Positions 52,550 through 63,002 of a DNA stretch of 64,000 nucleotides are shown here, in pieces; the stretch's first letter is position 1, and each line of letters opens with the position of its first letter. Source of the DNA: Amphibalanus amphitrite (taxonomy: Eukaryota; Arthropoda; Thecostraca; Balanomorpha; Balanidae); assembly GCF_019059575.1 (NCBI RefSeq), contig NW_024881616.1:62001-126000 (forward strand). The letters are read 5' to 3'. The notes under the pieces are model-generated. The model was not told the DNA's origin, searched no databases, and worked only from the letters and a program-made list of their open reading frames with translations. Position numbers and translations under genes: made by a program.

Positions 52550-54097
52550 GGGGAAAGTGGGTGTATTGCGCCCTCCTAACCAATTGCGCCCACCAACATT
52601 CCCACGGATTCAATGGCATGTTTAGAATTTTGTGTTCGAAAACATTATTTTCACCACTGGATTGTTCATTTTATGGCCCAAACACTCCGATGAAGCCAAT
52701 CAGCAAGGCTCATTACGCCATCAAAGATGTTATGGCGTTTTCTTAACTTTTTTGCAGTATTTTGAACCGTTGGCTATAAAAATCTACGATATTTGTGTGA
52801 TTTTCAGAGTGATATTTAGAAAGAAAAACCCCTCTTTCATTGTATATCACTGAAACCGTAAACTTCCTGCAACATCTTTATGATAACTTCTATGCTTTTA
52901 TTAAAAAGTGCCTCAATTTTAATTGCGCCCATGGCAATTGCGCCAGGGGGCGCAAATAGAATAATGGTGTAGCCATTGTATCACGACAGTATGAATGCAT
53001 CATTAACTGATTGCAATAAAGAAGGAGTTTAATGTCAGGCAAGGGAGCAGCCCGCTGTCGTTAGTCCGCAAATTATTTCTCTCGTCAAACTTATAATGCA
53101 GCTGCCATTTAGGCCACGACTTGTGGTGTAATTGACAAAATACGACATTTTCAACATGGACTCAGGCGTGAGAAGTGACAGCTATGATAAAAAAGTAAAA
53201 ACTGATGTCACTAAGTTGTCAAAACGATAAAAATTATTAATTTTGAAAGAACTGATTGAAAAGTTAACTGTATAGGCGCATACGTTCACATAGATCTAGT
53301 CGGTTACAGTAAACGTTTTCGTTGCACTTTTACAAGCGTACGGACACATGTAAAGTTATCTACCTGGGCAAAAAATCGCGATTTATATCTACATTTATTA
53401 TTCATCCAGCCTGAATAACATTATAAATGTTTAAGTAAGCCGCAATGACATTAGACTGCCGGGGTGTATGCATTCCGTCTCATTCACTTAGCCATGTTAA
53501 AGTATAGGGCGCAATTGGGTTCTAATTGCACCATCCCCCTGGCGCAATTTGCAGCAGTTGTTGGTAAATGCGCCCTTTTGCATGTTTCTGAAAAAGCAGC
53601 TGTCAGAAGCAAACGAAACATTCTTAATTGATCGGGAGGCTCTTAAATCGTAGCCAATGAGCTCCTCTTTGAAATGGTTACCAGCAGGGATGCGGAGCCG
53701 TAAAAATTTCGGACGGCTCCGGCTCCGCGGCTCCGGCTCCGGAAAAAAACGGCCCCAGCTCCGGCTCCGGCTCCGGGTGAAATGTCATGGCGGCTCCGGC
53801 TCCGGCTCCGAGTAAAATGGTCCGGCTCCGGCTCCGACTCCGACTCAGTACATCCCCTATGCGCAGGGATGCGGAGCCGTGGAAATTTCAGACAGCTCCG
53901 GCTCCGGCTCTGGCTTCGGAGAAAAAAAAATCGGCTCCGGCTCCGGCTCCGGGAAAAATGTGCCGGCTCCGGCGGCTCCGACTCCAGCTCCGGCTCCGGC
54001 TCCGCACCCCTGGTTACCAGTGCATGCTTATATCTCCAGCAGTTTTCTTGCAATTAGCGTTTTTGCTTAAGGTGGCGCAATTCACCCTCCTTCCCCC
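52550..54097. mobile_element. TIR element repeating GCGCAATT words
   Basis: Left end GGGGAAAGTGGGTGTATTGC and right end GGCGCAATTCACCCTCCTTC (read inward) are inverse matches. GCGCAATT, AATTGCGCC or TTGCGCCC words recur inside at about 52576, 52594, 52922, 52938, 53509, 53542 and 54075. No coding region was found. It has been entered by the GGCTCC element at 53685. Target duplication unclear. Confidence 0.65.
53685..54012. mobile_element. hAT-type MITE made of GGCTCC arrays, 8-bp target duplication
   Basis: Ends CAGGGATGCGGAGCCG and CGGCTCCGCACCCCTG are inverse repeats. GTTACCAG flanks it exactly on both sides (53677-53684 and 54013-54020). The interior is almost entirely (GGCTCC)n, with a second internal CAGGGATGCGGAGCCGT at 53865-53885, so it looks like a dimer. 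The CAGGG start and 8-bp duplication are hAT hallmarks. Open frames encoding SGSGSG, APAPAP or RSRSRS strings are by-products of the six-base repeat. Confidence 0.92.
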
Positions 54098-54118
54098 AAA
54101 TAGTGATAGACACATTAA

Positions 54119-55488
54119 AGGGACTATCCCACCTTTAACCCTATTAGTGGCAGGGGGTTTGTTTTTATCCACCCCTCAGGTTTTTCGGGAATATCTCCGA
54201 AACCGCTGAAGCTACGATGCTGAAATTTTCTGACTCTTCCTAAAACTAAATTGGGCACATTCCCTGAAAATTTCAAGTTCATAACTTTACCAGGGGCGGC
54301 TCCAGAGCACTGGAAATTGGGGGTCCTATTCGTGAAGCGAGTCATTTGGGCGAAGATCACGATGCTGCACCAGTTTTACGAACAGTGAATGAAAGGTATC
54401 ATGTGATAACATATACAAAGTTATTGTGCATCCTCTTTTGACACGTTTTTGCTATAATAGGCGGATCCAGGCGTCCAAAAAGGGGGGTTATGTTTTACCT
54501 CCCAACATAGGTGCCCTGACACCGCCTATGCATGACCAATACAATTGTAGTCGTTCTCTCATAAGAAAATTGTAACATAACAAGACCATTACCACCCTTT
54601 TTAGAAACAGTACCAACAAAAACCTTATTTACTATACTTTTTGTGTACCCCCAATCTCAATGATCTGTATCCGCCTATGATTTTTGAAAATGCATATTTT
54701 TAGGATGCATGTGAATTCCTGGTTCATTCTCTATCGATCGGCAAAAGTTGCGTTAAGATTGGTTCAGAAACCTGGCCGTGATAAACAGTCTAAAATGTAT
54801 CTGCAATTTGCCCGTTTTTACCCCCCTCTACCCCCCTATTGACATTTTTTCATTTTTATTTTTTAGAAATGTAGATCACGTTGAGCGAAATCGAATGCCG
54901 TTTGAATTTTGAAAATCGGCCCGTTAGATCTCGAGATATCAAGGGGGGGTCGTAAACAGCCCCCCTGCCACTAATATGGGGTAGCCAGGAGCCTGCCACT
55001 AATAGGGTTAACATGGGGTTTGAGTTGAGATAGCCAAGTTTGCGGCGAGGTTCAGAAACCACTATCTATCTAGGTTGCAACCCCCGCGGCCTCTTGGTGT
55101 TGAAGAAATTCGTTCCCTTCATTTGAAAATGGGCCTTGTACAAGGCCCTATCTTCAACATGGAGCGACCGTTAGTGTGACGTCACCTCGTGTAGTCATTC
55201 TGATTTAAATGGGTTTGTTCGTTGAAAAATCGCTTAAAACCTGGTCTGAACTTTGTTGTGGTGCCTACAGAGTAAAAAGAATCAGCTTTATGACAGTAAT
55301 GTGGCCTGGGGAAGGAGGTAATTTTGGGCTGTGACGTCACATATTTGAAAGTTTGTGTTTGGAATATGGGAAGCCTAAGATGTTTAATGAAAAATAAATG
55401 CCAGAACCGTGTTCCTGGTCATCCAATCTATAAAGTCGGGCACAATTTAACTGGTTTTAACAACATTTTAGAAGGTGGGTTAGTCCCT
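54119..55488. mobile_element. TTAA-target MITE, copy 1, carrying a nested element
   Basis: Ends AGGGACTATCCCACCT and AGGTGGGTTAGTCCCT are inverse matches, flanked by TTAA at 54115-54118 and 55489-55492. The nested TTAA element at 54139-55007 sits 16 bp inside its left end. A relative without that insertion lies at 56202-56623. Non-coding. Confidence 0.82.
54139..55007. mobile_element. nested TTAA-target element, 869 bp
   Basis: Starts CCCTATTAGTGGCAGGGGG and ends CCTGCCACTAATAGGG, with TTAA at 54135-54138 and 55008-55011. The sister copy at 56202 reads CCCACCTTAACATGAG across the same point with one TTAA, which is the expected empty site. CCC/GGG ends on TTAA point to a piggyBac-like mechanism. 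A second, internal CTGCCACTAATATGGGGTAG just before the right end is a decayed copy of the terminus. Confidence 0.88.
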
Positions 55489-55492
55489 TTAA

Positions 55493-55585
55493 TCACACGT
55501 GGTATTGGTAAGTATCTAAAGGTTACCTATATAAAAAAACTTTTTATATAGGTAACGCTTAGATACTTACCAATACCACGTGTGA
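55493..55585. mobile_element. 93-bp hairpin on TTAA
   Basis: Almost perfect palindrome from TCACACGTGGTATTGG to CCAATACCACGTGTGA, with TTAA at 55489-55492 and 55586-55589. Its left TTAA is the right target copy of the neighbouring element, so it inserted next to or into that site. Arms include GGTAAGTATCTA and TACCTATATAAAAA. Confidence 0.85.
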
Positions 55586-55589
55586 TTAA

Positions 55590-55869
55590 TATGTGAAACT
55601 TGTGAAACGTGTTAAACTGTTTATTAAAAAGTAGGTAGGTACCACATTGTCCATTGGGCCCTGTTAGCGGCTTCTAGCGCTGTTGTGCTAGCGGCTCGCA
55701 AAGAAACATCAACAAATTCGGACGCTCGGACCATACAATTTGTCAATGCTTTCACGGAAATCGAAAGGGCAATAACGCTAGGCAGCGGCTTAGCAGCGTT
55801 CCGCGAGACGAGGCCCAGATCTGACCACTACCAGAGCGACATCTAGGTGGAGCTATGCTTAGGTTTTCG
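55590..55869. other. short non-coding stretch
   Basis: Between the hairpin and the TAGATGGCAGCAG repeats. Contains CTAGCGCTGTTGTGCTAGCGGC but no recognised element. Confidence 0.35.
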
Positions 55870-56105
55870 CCCATAGATGGCAGCAGTAATAAGCGCCTGA
55901 AGGTATACTGTACCGCACTACTCACGGCTGAGTTTTTATAGTTATGCACCCATCTCATAGATGGCAGCAGAGGTAGGCGCCTGAAGGTATGCTGTACCGC
56001 AATGCTCATTGCTTACGTCTGAGACTTCGTAGTTACGCATTCATCCAATAGATGGCAGCAGAGGTAAGCGCCTGAAGTTATGCTGTACCGCAATACAGTA
56101 CCGGC
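55870..56105 (+). repeat. three tandem units with TAGATGGCAGCAG
   Basis: TAGATGGCAGCAG begins at 55874, 55958 and 56049 (spacing 84 and 91 bp), each followed by GCGCCTGAAG, then ATGCTGTACCGCA or ATACTGTACCGCA. Flanking bases (CCATAGATGGCAG, CCAATAGATGGCAG) come close to the CTCF core CCASYAGRKGGCRS. Confidence 0.8.
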
Positions 56106-56201
56106 AGCGACCAGTGCCTTGGATTTTCTGTATCGAATCTATGCTACATAGTATAACTGTTAATTGTATGTAACGCATGGAGCCTGCCTTGCATCATTAA
56201 A

Positions 56202-56623
56202 GTGACCATCCCACCTTAACATGAGTTTTGAGTTGAGATAGCCAAATTGGGGTCCCTGGCCTGCTCTTACCGGGTTGGGCACTCACAACATCGAGAATTG
56301 CTTTAATTCGGAGATATTAAATTTCAAACTTGCAGTTTCCAGATTCTAAGGGGCTAATATGGGCTAATGCATTTGATTGCCCTCCTTAGAATTAGTAACG
56401 GCAGCGCAGATCTAACGATTTTTAAATCTTATACTAAAACCATCGGTAAAACGTGGTGGTATATACCGCTTCAAGAAAAGCTAAAAGTAAAGGTATTTAT
56501 CTTTAAAAAAAACAGTGAATACTTTTGGGTGAAATTTGGTAGACATTCATTTTTGATCCTTCTGAACCACGGGACGTCTCTTTTATGCCAATTTATTAAC
56601 TTTTTGAAGGTGCAAGGGTCCCT
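56202..56623. mobile_element. TTAA-target MITE, copy 2 (empty site)
   Basis: Left end AGTGACCATCCCACCTTAAC and right end AAGGGTCCCT, flanked by TTAA at 56198-56201 and 56624-56627. Its first 60 bp align with the left end of the 54119 element once the nested 869-bp element is left out, including GAGTTGAGATAGCCAA. Non-coding. Confidence 0.75.
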
Positions 56624-57340
56624 TTAAAGCAAACGACGATCATGTATGTATAGGGATATTTAGGTACACTCGGGGGCAGATTGATGTTCCACAACTCTTT
56701 ATCCACCGGGTTCCTATGGCTCAGCATTGGCAGCAGCCGCCTGGTACCGGTAGACTGTGCCGCTTCACTTACTTGTCAAGCGGCACAGCCTACCCACACC
56801 GTATGCCACCGGTCTGGGTCGGTGGCTGGAAGGCGATGTGGGGCGCCTGTGACGTCAGCGCAGCGGTGAGGGCCGAGCCCGGAGGCATGGCTCGGGTCGG
56901 CGCGGCGCGGCGGCTGGCGAGGGCTGGGGTGGGAGCTCGGACCATCGCGTGGCTGAGCGAGTGTAGTTAACTTTCGCGTCTCAAGGCGCCAATTATTCTA
57001 CCTAACAATTGTGCTAAAGCAGTTGTTAAAATGTCCTATCCCCAAGACAGCGCCTATCATCATACTTGCCATGCACATTACGACACTTAAACGTGACATT
57101 GCAGCCGATAGAATTTATATCACACGTGCATCGAGTTGCGGAGCTACATTGTTTTTAACAGATATGTATTAAGGCCTTGATAGAGCTCATTGGTGTCTAT
57201 TATTTCGCACAGCAATCGTCCAGAGACGTGGGAACTGGGGTTTTTGGATAGCGCGGCGTCCCATGTTCCTCTAATGTGTGGTCGCAGCCACCAATAGCAA
57301 ACCGTTCCATCTAGGAACAAATAAGTCGCGCACCTGGGAC

Positions 57341-57403
57341 GGTTCGAACCGGGTTTCTCCAACCGGTCACCCCACGACGCTAGCGTGTATCCACTGAGCT
57401 GCC
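57341..57403 (-). repeat. tRNA-like Pol III promoter, left arm
   Basis: The minus strand reads GGCAGCTCAGTGGATACACG (A-box type), then about 20 bp, then CCGGTTCGAACC (B box). This is the layout of a tRNA-derived SINE head. It has no cloverleaf acceptor stem, so it is not called a tRNA gene. Confidence 0.7.
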
Positions 57404-57512
57404 GAAACCAGCGACCACCTGCCGCGGTCAAACGCGATCAAATGTCACAATACTGTCATTGGCGGTCAGCGGGTGAATGTCATTTTGTTTTGTGCGGACG
57501 AGGACCATTCTC

Positions 57513-57580
57513 GGTAGCTCAGTGGATGAACGCTCGTGTCGTGAATTGGCCGGTGGGAGAAGCCCGGTTCGAACCCCCGA
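57513..57580 (+). repeat. tRNA-like Pol III promoter, right arm
   Basis: The plus strand reads GGTAGCTCAGTGGATGAACG, CTCGTGTCGTG, then GCCCGGTTCGAACCC. It mirrors the left-arm copy and points the opposite way. A and B boxes are close to consensus; a full tRNA fold is unlikely. Confidence 0.75.
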
Positions 57581-58291
57581 GTGGCCGGCTTTTTGGCTCC
57601 TAGTTGGAACGGTTTGCTATTGGAGGCTGCGACCACATATTAGAGCAACAGTAATAATCGCTTTAAATTGGAGCGTTGACTGCGGCACTACTCATAACCC
57701 CCAGTTCCCACGTCTCTGGACGATTGCCGTGCGAAACAATAGACACCAATCTGCTCAATCAAGGCCTTAATACTAATATGTTATACAAAATATAGCTCCG
57801 CACCTCGATGCACGAGTGACATAAGTTCTATCGGCTGTCCCATTGCCACGCTTAAGTGTGTCGTAATGTGCATTGCAAGTATGATGATAGGCGCTGTCTT
57901 GGGGATAGGACATTTTAACAACTGCTTTAGCACAATTGTTAGGTAGAATAATTGGCGCCTTGAGATGCGAAAGTTAACTACACTCGCTCAGCCACGCGAT
58001 GTCCGTGCTCCCACCCCACCTCACTCCCCAGTCCTCGCCAGCCGCCGCGCCGCGCCGACCCGAGCCATGCCTCCGGGCTCGGCCCTCACCGCTGCGCTGA
58101 CGTCACAGGCGGCCCACATCGCCTTCCAGCCACCGACCCAGACCGGTGTCATACAGGTGGGTAGGCTGTGCCGCTTGACAAGTAAGTGAAGCGGCACAGT
58201 CTACCGGTACCAGGCGGCTGCTGCCAATGCTGAGCCATAGGAACCCGGTGGATAAAGAGTTGTGGAACATCAATCTGCCCCCGAGTGTACC

Positions 58292-59298
58292 ACCATTTAC
58301 CGGCCAAGGGGGTGCCACTCCTGACCGTTTTCTCGTGATTGCTTGTAACACGCTAGCGAAAGAGAGCTGAACAGTGGCATGCCTATCCGACCTTACGGAA
58401 ATATGACTAATATGGTAACGACTGACACGAAGAAGCTACAATGACAATGATTGTGGTTCAATACGCAATTGCGGCATTGCTGCCTTAATTGCATTTATAC
58501 CGGTTTTATATTTATTCAAAAAATGTGATGGATAGTAATACATTTTTAAGTTCACAATGATTTTGATATAATTTGGAAGTAGCTGTTGGCGTGAGGCTAA
58601 CACCTCTAAACGAACAGCATCGAGCCATCTTCCGCGGTGAGCTGGTGCAAACATCAGGTACCTAAAGTCACCACAAGTCGAGCGGCAACAGCTCTCGAAC
58701 CGTCTATGGAGTGGTCACTAGGGTCGTGACCAGCACGTTGGCCATTAGCGGCTCAGCCAAAGGCCGGTGTCATCGGCCGTTCTTGTCGCAGGGAAATTTC
58801 CTACCGATAAAGTTCCCAGAAGAGAGCTCACCTGTGCGAAGGACGGATAAGCTGCTGTTGCGATGGTGGCTATACGAAACGGTTGGTACAAACTATGGAG
58901 TGTCCCATGGAGATATCATTTATCAGCTTATTTGCCAATGGAAGCAACGGATAATTTGCGTAACAGCCACACTTGCCACAGCCAGCTCTGTTTTCAGTAT
59001 GCATGTTCGTGCGTTGCTTGTATGTATTAAGCGGATCAAAATTATTTAACGCGTTCACAAGATTTCATCATTTAGCTGAGAGCATTTTGTAGCTGAGTTT
59101 GGTACTTGGTAGAATAAATGGAGTTTGAATAAACAGATTCGTTCCAAATTTGGCTGAGTACACCTTCAATTACTTGGTCCCAACTGCGATTGAAGTACTT
59201 AAAGGTTCAAGTATGCACAGCGCCTCTGCCTCCAACTGCCATCTACACATGGCACTGCTTGACCTTGTTACACCACAATGTTATCATGAAATGTAGAA
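58292..59298. other. non-coding region
   Basis: No supported ORF, terminal repeat or tandem array was seen. Confidence 0.4.
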
Positions 59299-60652
59299 TA
59301 GGGTAGGGTGGGGTAATTTGAACATGTGGGGTAATTTGAACATAGTGTGAATAACAGAAAATTACGAAAAATCCATAAGTGACATGACAATAAGACCAAT
59401 GAGGGAAATTATCGTAACTAAAAGGGCTATCATATGAACGGGGTTTAAAGTTTCAGGGAATGAAGATGTTGACGCACAGTGTAAAAAATCAATTTCGCAA
59501 GGAAAAACTCCTAACAGCACGTCATTGCAACTTCATTGCAGCGCAAAATCTTGCATTGCTAGCGCCTAATACGCAACGGCTTTTGTTGTATAATGACCTA
59601 ATTAGTGCCTTCAATCCAAGAAATTTGCTTTTGAACCCTGTTTTTTTAAATGGCAAAATAACTTTTAGCGTGGGGTAATTTGAACATAGTGTGAGAATTT
59701 AAATGAAGACAGGGATAGCTCCGAAAAAACAACGCTCCCAGTTTTTTTTTGCCAATATTTTCGACCCAAGGCAGTAGCAGATAAGCGATGCCAGTTTTAG
59801 AAAATTTACGTCTAATATCCGTCAAATGTCCGGCATTTTTGTTGATTTTCTCCGTCCAAAAATGTTAAAGTCAACTATTTGTCCAAATATGTCCGAAAAT
59901 TATGCAACTATCACCACTTAAAACCGTCATTTATATTGCTCATCATGTAATTTTACCAGCCGAAAAGTGTTCATTATATTGAGAGCTTAACAAGCTTTCC
60001 ATTCGCCAATCAATGCTATGCACGATTACTTTATAAAAAGCGCTGAAGTGTAGCAAGCCATCGTCCAATGTTGTCCAGTCTGCTACCTTTGTCCAACCAA
60101 GTCCGAATTGGACATTGGACAAAATCAGAACTCCAAATGTCCAGGTTTCGATTGGCACCTATGGCACCACCTTAACAGATGTAGTACGGGTAGGAGAGTT
60201 TTTATCGAACAAAAATGATAGACGTTCTGTTAATTGAAGAGGGGCGAATTCTGTCAACTGACCGGTGTGCAGCGTGCAGATATTGATACTCTGCAACTGT
60301 TATTTTTGCTCTTGTGTTGATTTTTCAAGTGAAGGTATGTTTAGAATTGTTCTGCCTATTTGTTTATGGGTCAAACAACATCAGTGCTGGCGAGACTATC
60401 ATTTTTATGACAGGTAAAGGCAGTATGTTCAAATTACCCCACGGTGGGGCAATTTGAACACACCGTGACTTGGTGGAGAAGTTAGGCTATGCTATTCAAG
60501 GTATGCTCGGCTCGTCCAAAAATGAGGCTTGCATGGTGAAAGCAAGTGACACTTGCGCTACTGAAGCAGTTTTTCTTCATCCAGGGTTGAACTGGAATTT
60601 GGTACAACGGAGAAGACGTAAAAATATGTTCAAATTACCCCACACTACCCTA
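59299..60652. mobile_element. TIR element repeating GGGGTAATTTGAACA
   Basis: Left end TAGGGTAGGGTGGGGTAATT and right end AATTACCCCACACTACCCTA are inverse matches, 1354 bp apart. GGGGTAATTTGAACA or its inverse occurs again at about 59329, 59673, 60428 and 60446. A GTCCAA-rich dispersed repeat sits inside at 59815-60170. Non-coding. No target duplication recognised. Confidence 0.75.
59815..60170 (+). repeat. dispersed GTCCAA-rich repeat, copy 2
   Basis: Partner of 17285-17640, nested in the TIR element at 59299. Shared blocks include TTTGTCCAAATATGTCCG, CATTCGCCAATCA, GTGTAGCAA and GAATTGGACATTGGACAAAA. Non-coding. Confidence 0.7.
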
Positions 60653-61396
60653 GGGATCGAGAATAAATAACATTTTGATGTTACTAAGGTCAATGTAATT
60701 GCATTTTATGAGGTGAAAGTCGAACAATCGAAGGCAATAGCTTAAGCTGGAGGGAAAGGCGGGGAATTCACAAACGACGTAAGCATTTCACATGGCTATG
60801 CATTCAAACCCTATGTTTTTGCTCTTTTCTTTACTTCGGGTCCAAATTCCCGGTTCTAGCCTGTTATTTGATTATAGTTTTATTGTGATGCCGGGAAAAT
60901 CACAGATGAGAGATTTGTGGTGGTTCATTGTTCACTGTTCATATGCTTATTGTTTTCAACCAGTAGGATATGTGCAATGTTTTAGAACACGATGCCGGTG
61001 GGATGCCTAAGCCTTAGTGTTTCATGGAGACACAATTTTTTCCCGCGTGCGCCTGATGAGTGTTGGATGATCAACGGTACCTGTTAAGTGGTATTGCTTT
61101 ATAATTATCTTGCATTTGTATTGCGTTCTTATATAATCATACGCATTCAGTCTCAACTGTGAACTTGTCCACTAAAGTATATCACGAACAAGTTAAAACA
61201 GCTTGACTAGCATGCATGACAAGGTCATTATCTTGGAGTGATGCCACTAATTGCTGGTGTACAATGGGTTGTCCCACAAAAATATATTTTAAGGATATCA
61301 CAAAACCGTCTAAAAGGTAACGAGAAGACATTTTACTCACTGTGATTTTTCTTTATTCTTTGATATAAATGTTAGTAGACACTTATGATTGATTAA
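60653..61396. other. non-coding region
   Basis: AT-rich, without a supported ORF or a recognised repeat. Ends in the TTAA target of the next element. Confidence 0.4.
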
Positions 61397-62735
61397 CCCG
61401 CGCATGACTGGGGTATTTTCCATAACGCGAGTCACTGTGGGGGAACTCTCCAGAGTCCCCCTCCTATCTCCGAAACTTCTGGGCTGATCGTCAAAATTCA
61501 AACGGCGACTAATAGTCCTGGAAAAACTGTCGAGCGAAACCTATTTTCATTGACCTCAAGGTCACTGATGACGTCACAGCTCAGGTCAAAGTAAAAATTA
61601 TCGGCGTTTTTGCCTGTTCACAATTTAGGCTCTGGCCACCGGCTGACATGTCTGATCAGGCTCATTTTTGGTTTACGCACTCGTTGATATATGCCTTAGA
61701 TACCCTGAGGGTACCGAACTTTAACTTCGAATTTTTCAGGTCAAGGCCAGGTCATCCTAGGTCACGAAAATTGTATATCATGTATCGGTCACGTGACGCA
61801 TGTTTTATGGTCCATTTTGCCCATAGATTTCGAAAATAGTGTCTTCTGTGTTATTTGAGGTCATTTTCAGCTGAATTAACCGGAGGTCAAGTCACTTTTA
61901 AGTCAGCAATGGTCAAATTTTGAAAATGAAATTTTTCAACAAAAAAAATGTGTCTATCAGATGCAGTTGGAGCCCCGGAACACGATGGTACCATTTAAAT
62001 TGTTGTACGATGTCAAAAACGTACTGAAAATGGTTTTGAAAAATATATAATTGTAAAATTCTGACAATAATGCTAATAACTTGCCTATTTTTAAGATAAT
62101 GGGCTAAAACGTGCTCGAGTAGTTCATCAGTGTGTGTTCTATCACATATATTCCGTTTTTTTTGTGAAAAATCAAACACTTTTTGAAAATTAATTTTTGT
62201 GTACTTGTAAAAACATATTTAAAAAAAAAAATCAAAAAAAAAATTCGAGATAGTAGTTTGATAGCTACGTTTATTTGTAGCTCACTGATGCAAAGAAATT
62301 GGATCTAGCTTTAAAACTAAGTTCTTGAGGGCGTTTGCCGTAATTCAATATTTTGCATTATATATGCTGTTGTTGAGCTGGGACGGATTCATTTGTTAAA
62401 ATATTACGTGTTTATGTCTTTTTAAGAATTCTATCCAAGGCTTACGAAGGAAGCTGTAACGCTTCCGAAAGCTCCCAATAAAAACTTAAAGCTTGTGTTT
62501 GAACAATATTTTACCAAATATTTTGCATCAAAATCGGCCGACATGACGTCACTCTGACGTCATGTCCGGCCAAACTATGGTAGCTAGAATATTTGAAATT
62601 TTAACGCAAGGTGTCAAATTGATGCCGCTGAGGGTATCACAAGTTTCGTGTTGATCCGTCAAACGGTTTAGAAGATATTGCAGAAAAACGGGAGGGGGGC
62701 TCTATAGAGCCCCCCTCCCCCCAGTCATGCACGGG
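61397..62735. mobile_element. TTAA-target element of the half-site family
   Basis: Ends CCCGCGCATGACTGGGG and CCCCAGTCATGCACGGG, with TTAA at 61393-61396 and 62736-62739. Subterminal inverted GGGGGAACTCTCCAGAGTCC and GGGGGGCTCTATAGAGCCCC are GC hairpins. AGGTCA/TGACCT words occur around 61553-61590, 61737-61772 and 61858-61896, with TGACGTCA near 61568 and TGACGTCATGTC near 62558. Non-coding. Confidence 0.87.
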
Positions 62736-62739
62736 TTAA

Positions 62740-63002
62740 GAAGATAACCAGGTTGCAAAATAATTATGCGTTCGCAATGATTTGTTAAGTCATTTATGGG
62801 ACATAATGCCGCATTTTTCTTCAATGCAATGCATGGATTAGGACCATAAGACTCACAGTCACATTCATCCTTATTGATATTGCTGATGATCTCTAGAACA
62901 TCAGCTTGCATTGACTGACGCGGGACGCCACATTTTAATACGCACATGCTCTCGTGAGAACATGCAAATCATACACTTCAATGGAAACGACCACCTGTTT
63001 AA
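62740..63002. other. short spacer between two TTAA elements
   Basis: About 260 bp with no recognised feature, ending in the TTAA target (62999-63002) of the next element. Confidence 0.4.

Larger units (their letters stand above)
56663..58291. mobile_element. 1.6 kb foldback element with tRNA-like arms
   Basis: The whole element is an imperfect palindrome with arms of about 780 bp and centre near 57460-57480. Ends are GGTACACTCGGGGGCAGATT and its inverse. Further paired blocks include CGGTAGACTGTGCCGCTTCA, TTGGCGCC/GGCGCCAA regions, CTAACAATTGTGC, and CCGATAGA. Each arm carries a tRNA-like A box plus B box, both facing outward. No protein is encoded. The ends match the 214-bp foldback at 25365. 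Confidence 0.88.

Noticed and set aside
53643-54209. SGSGSG, APAPAP and RSRSRS proteins
   Set aside because: By-products of the GGCTCC hexamer in a MITE bounded by an 8-bp target duplication.
57341-57580. Two true tRNA genes
   Set aside because: A and B boxes are present, but no acceptor stem or cloverleaf can be drawn, and both lie in a mobile foldback.
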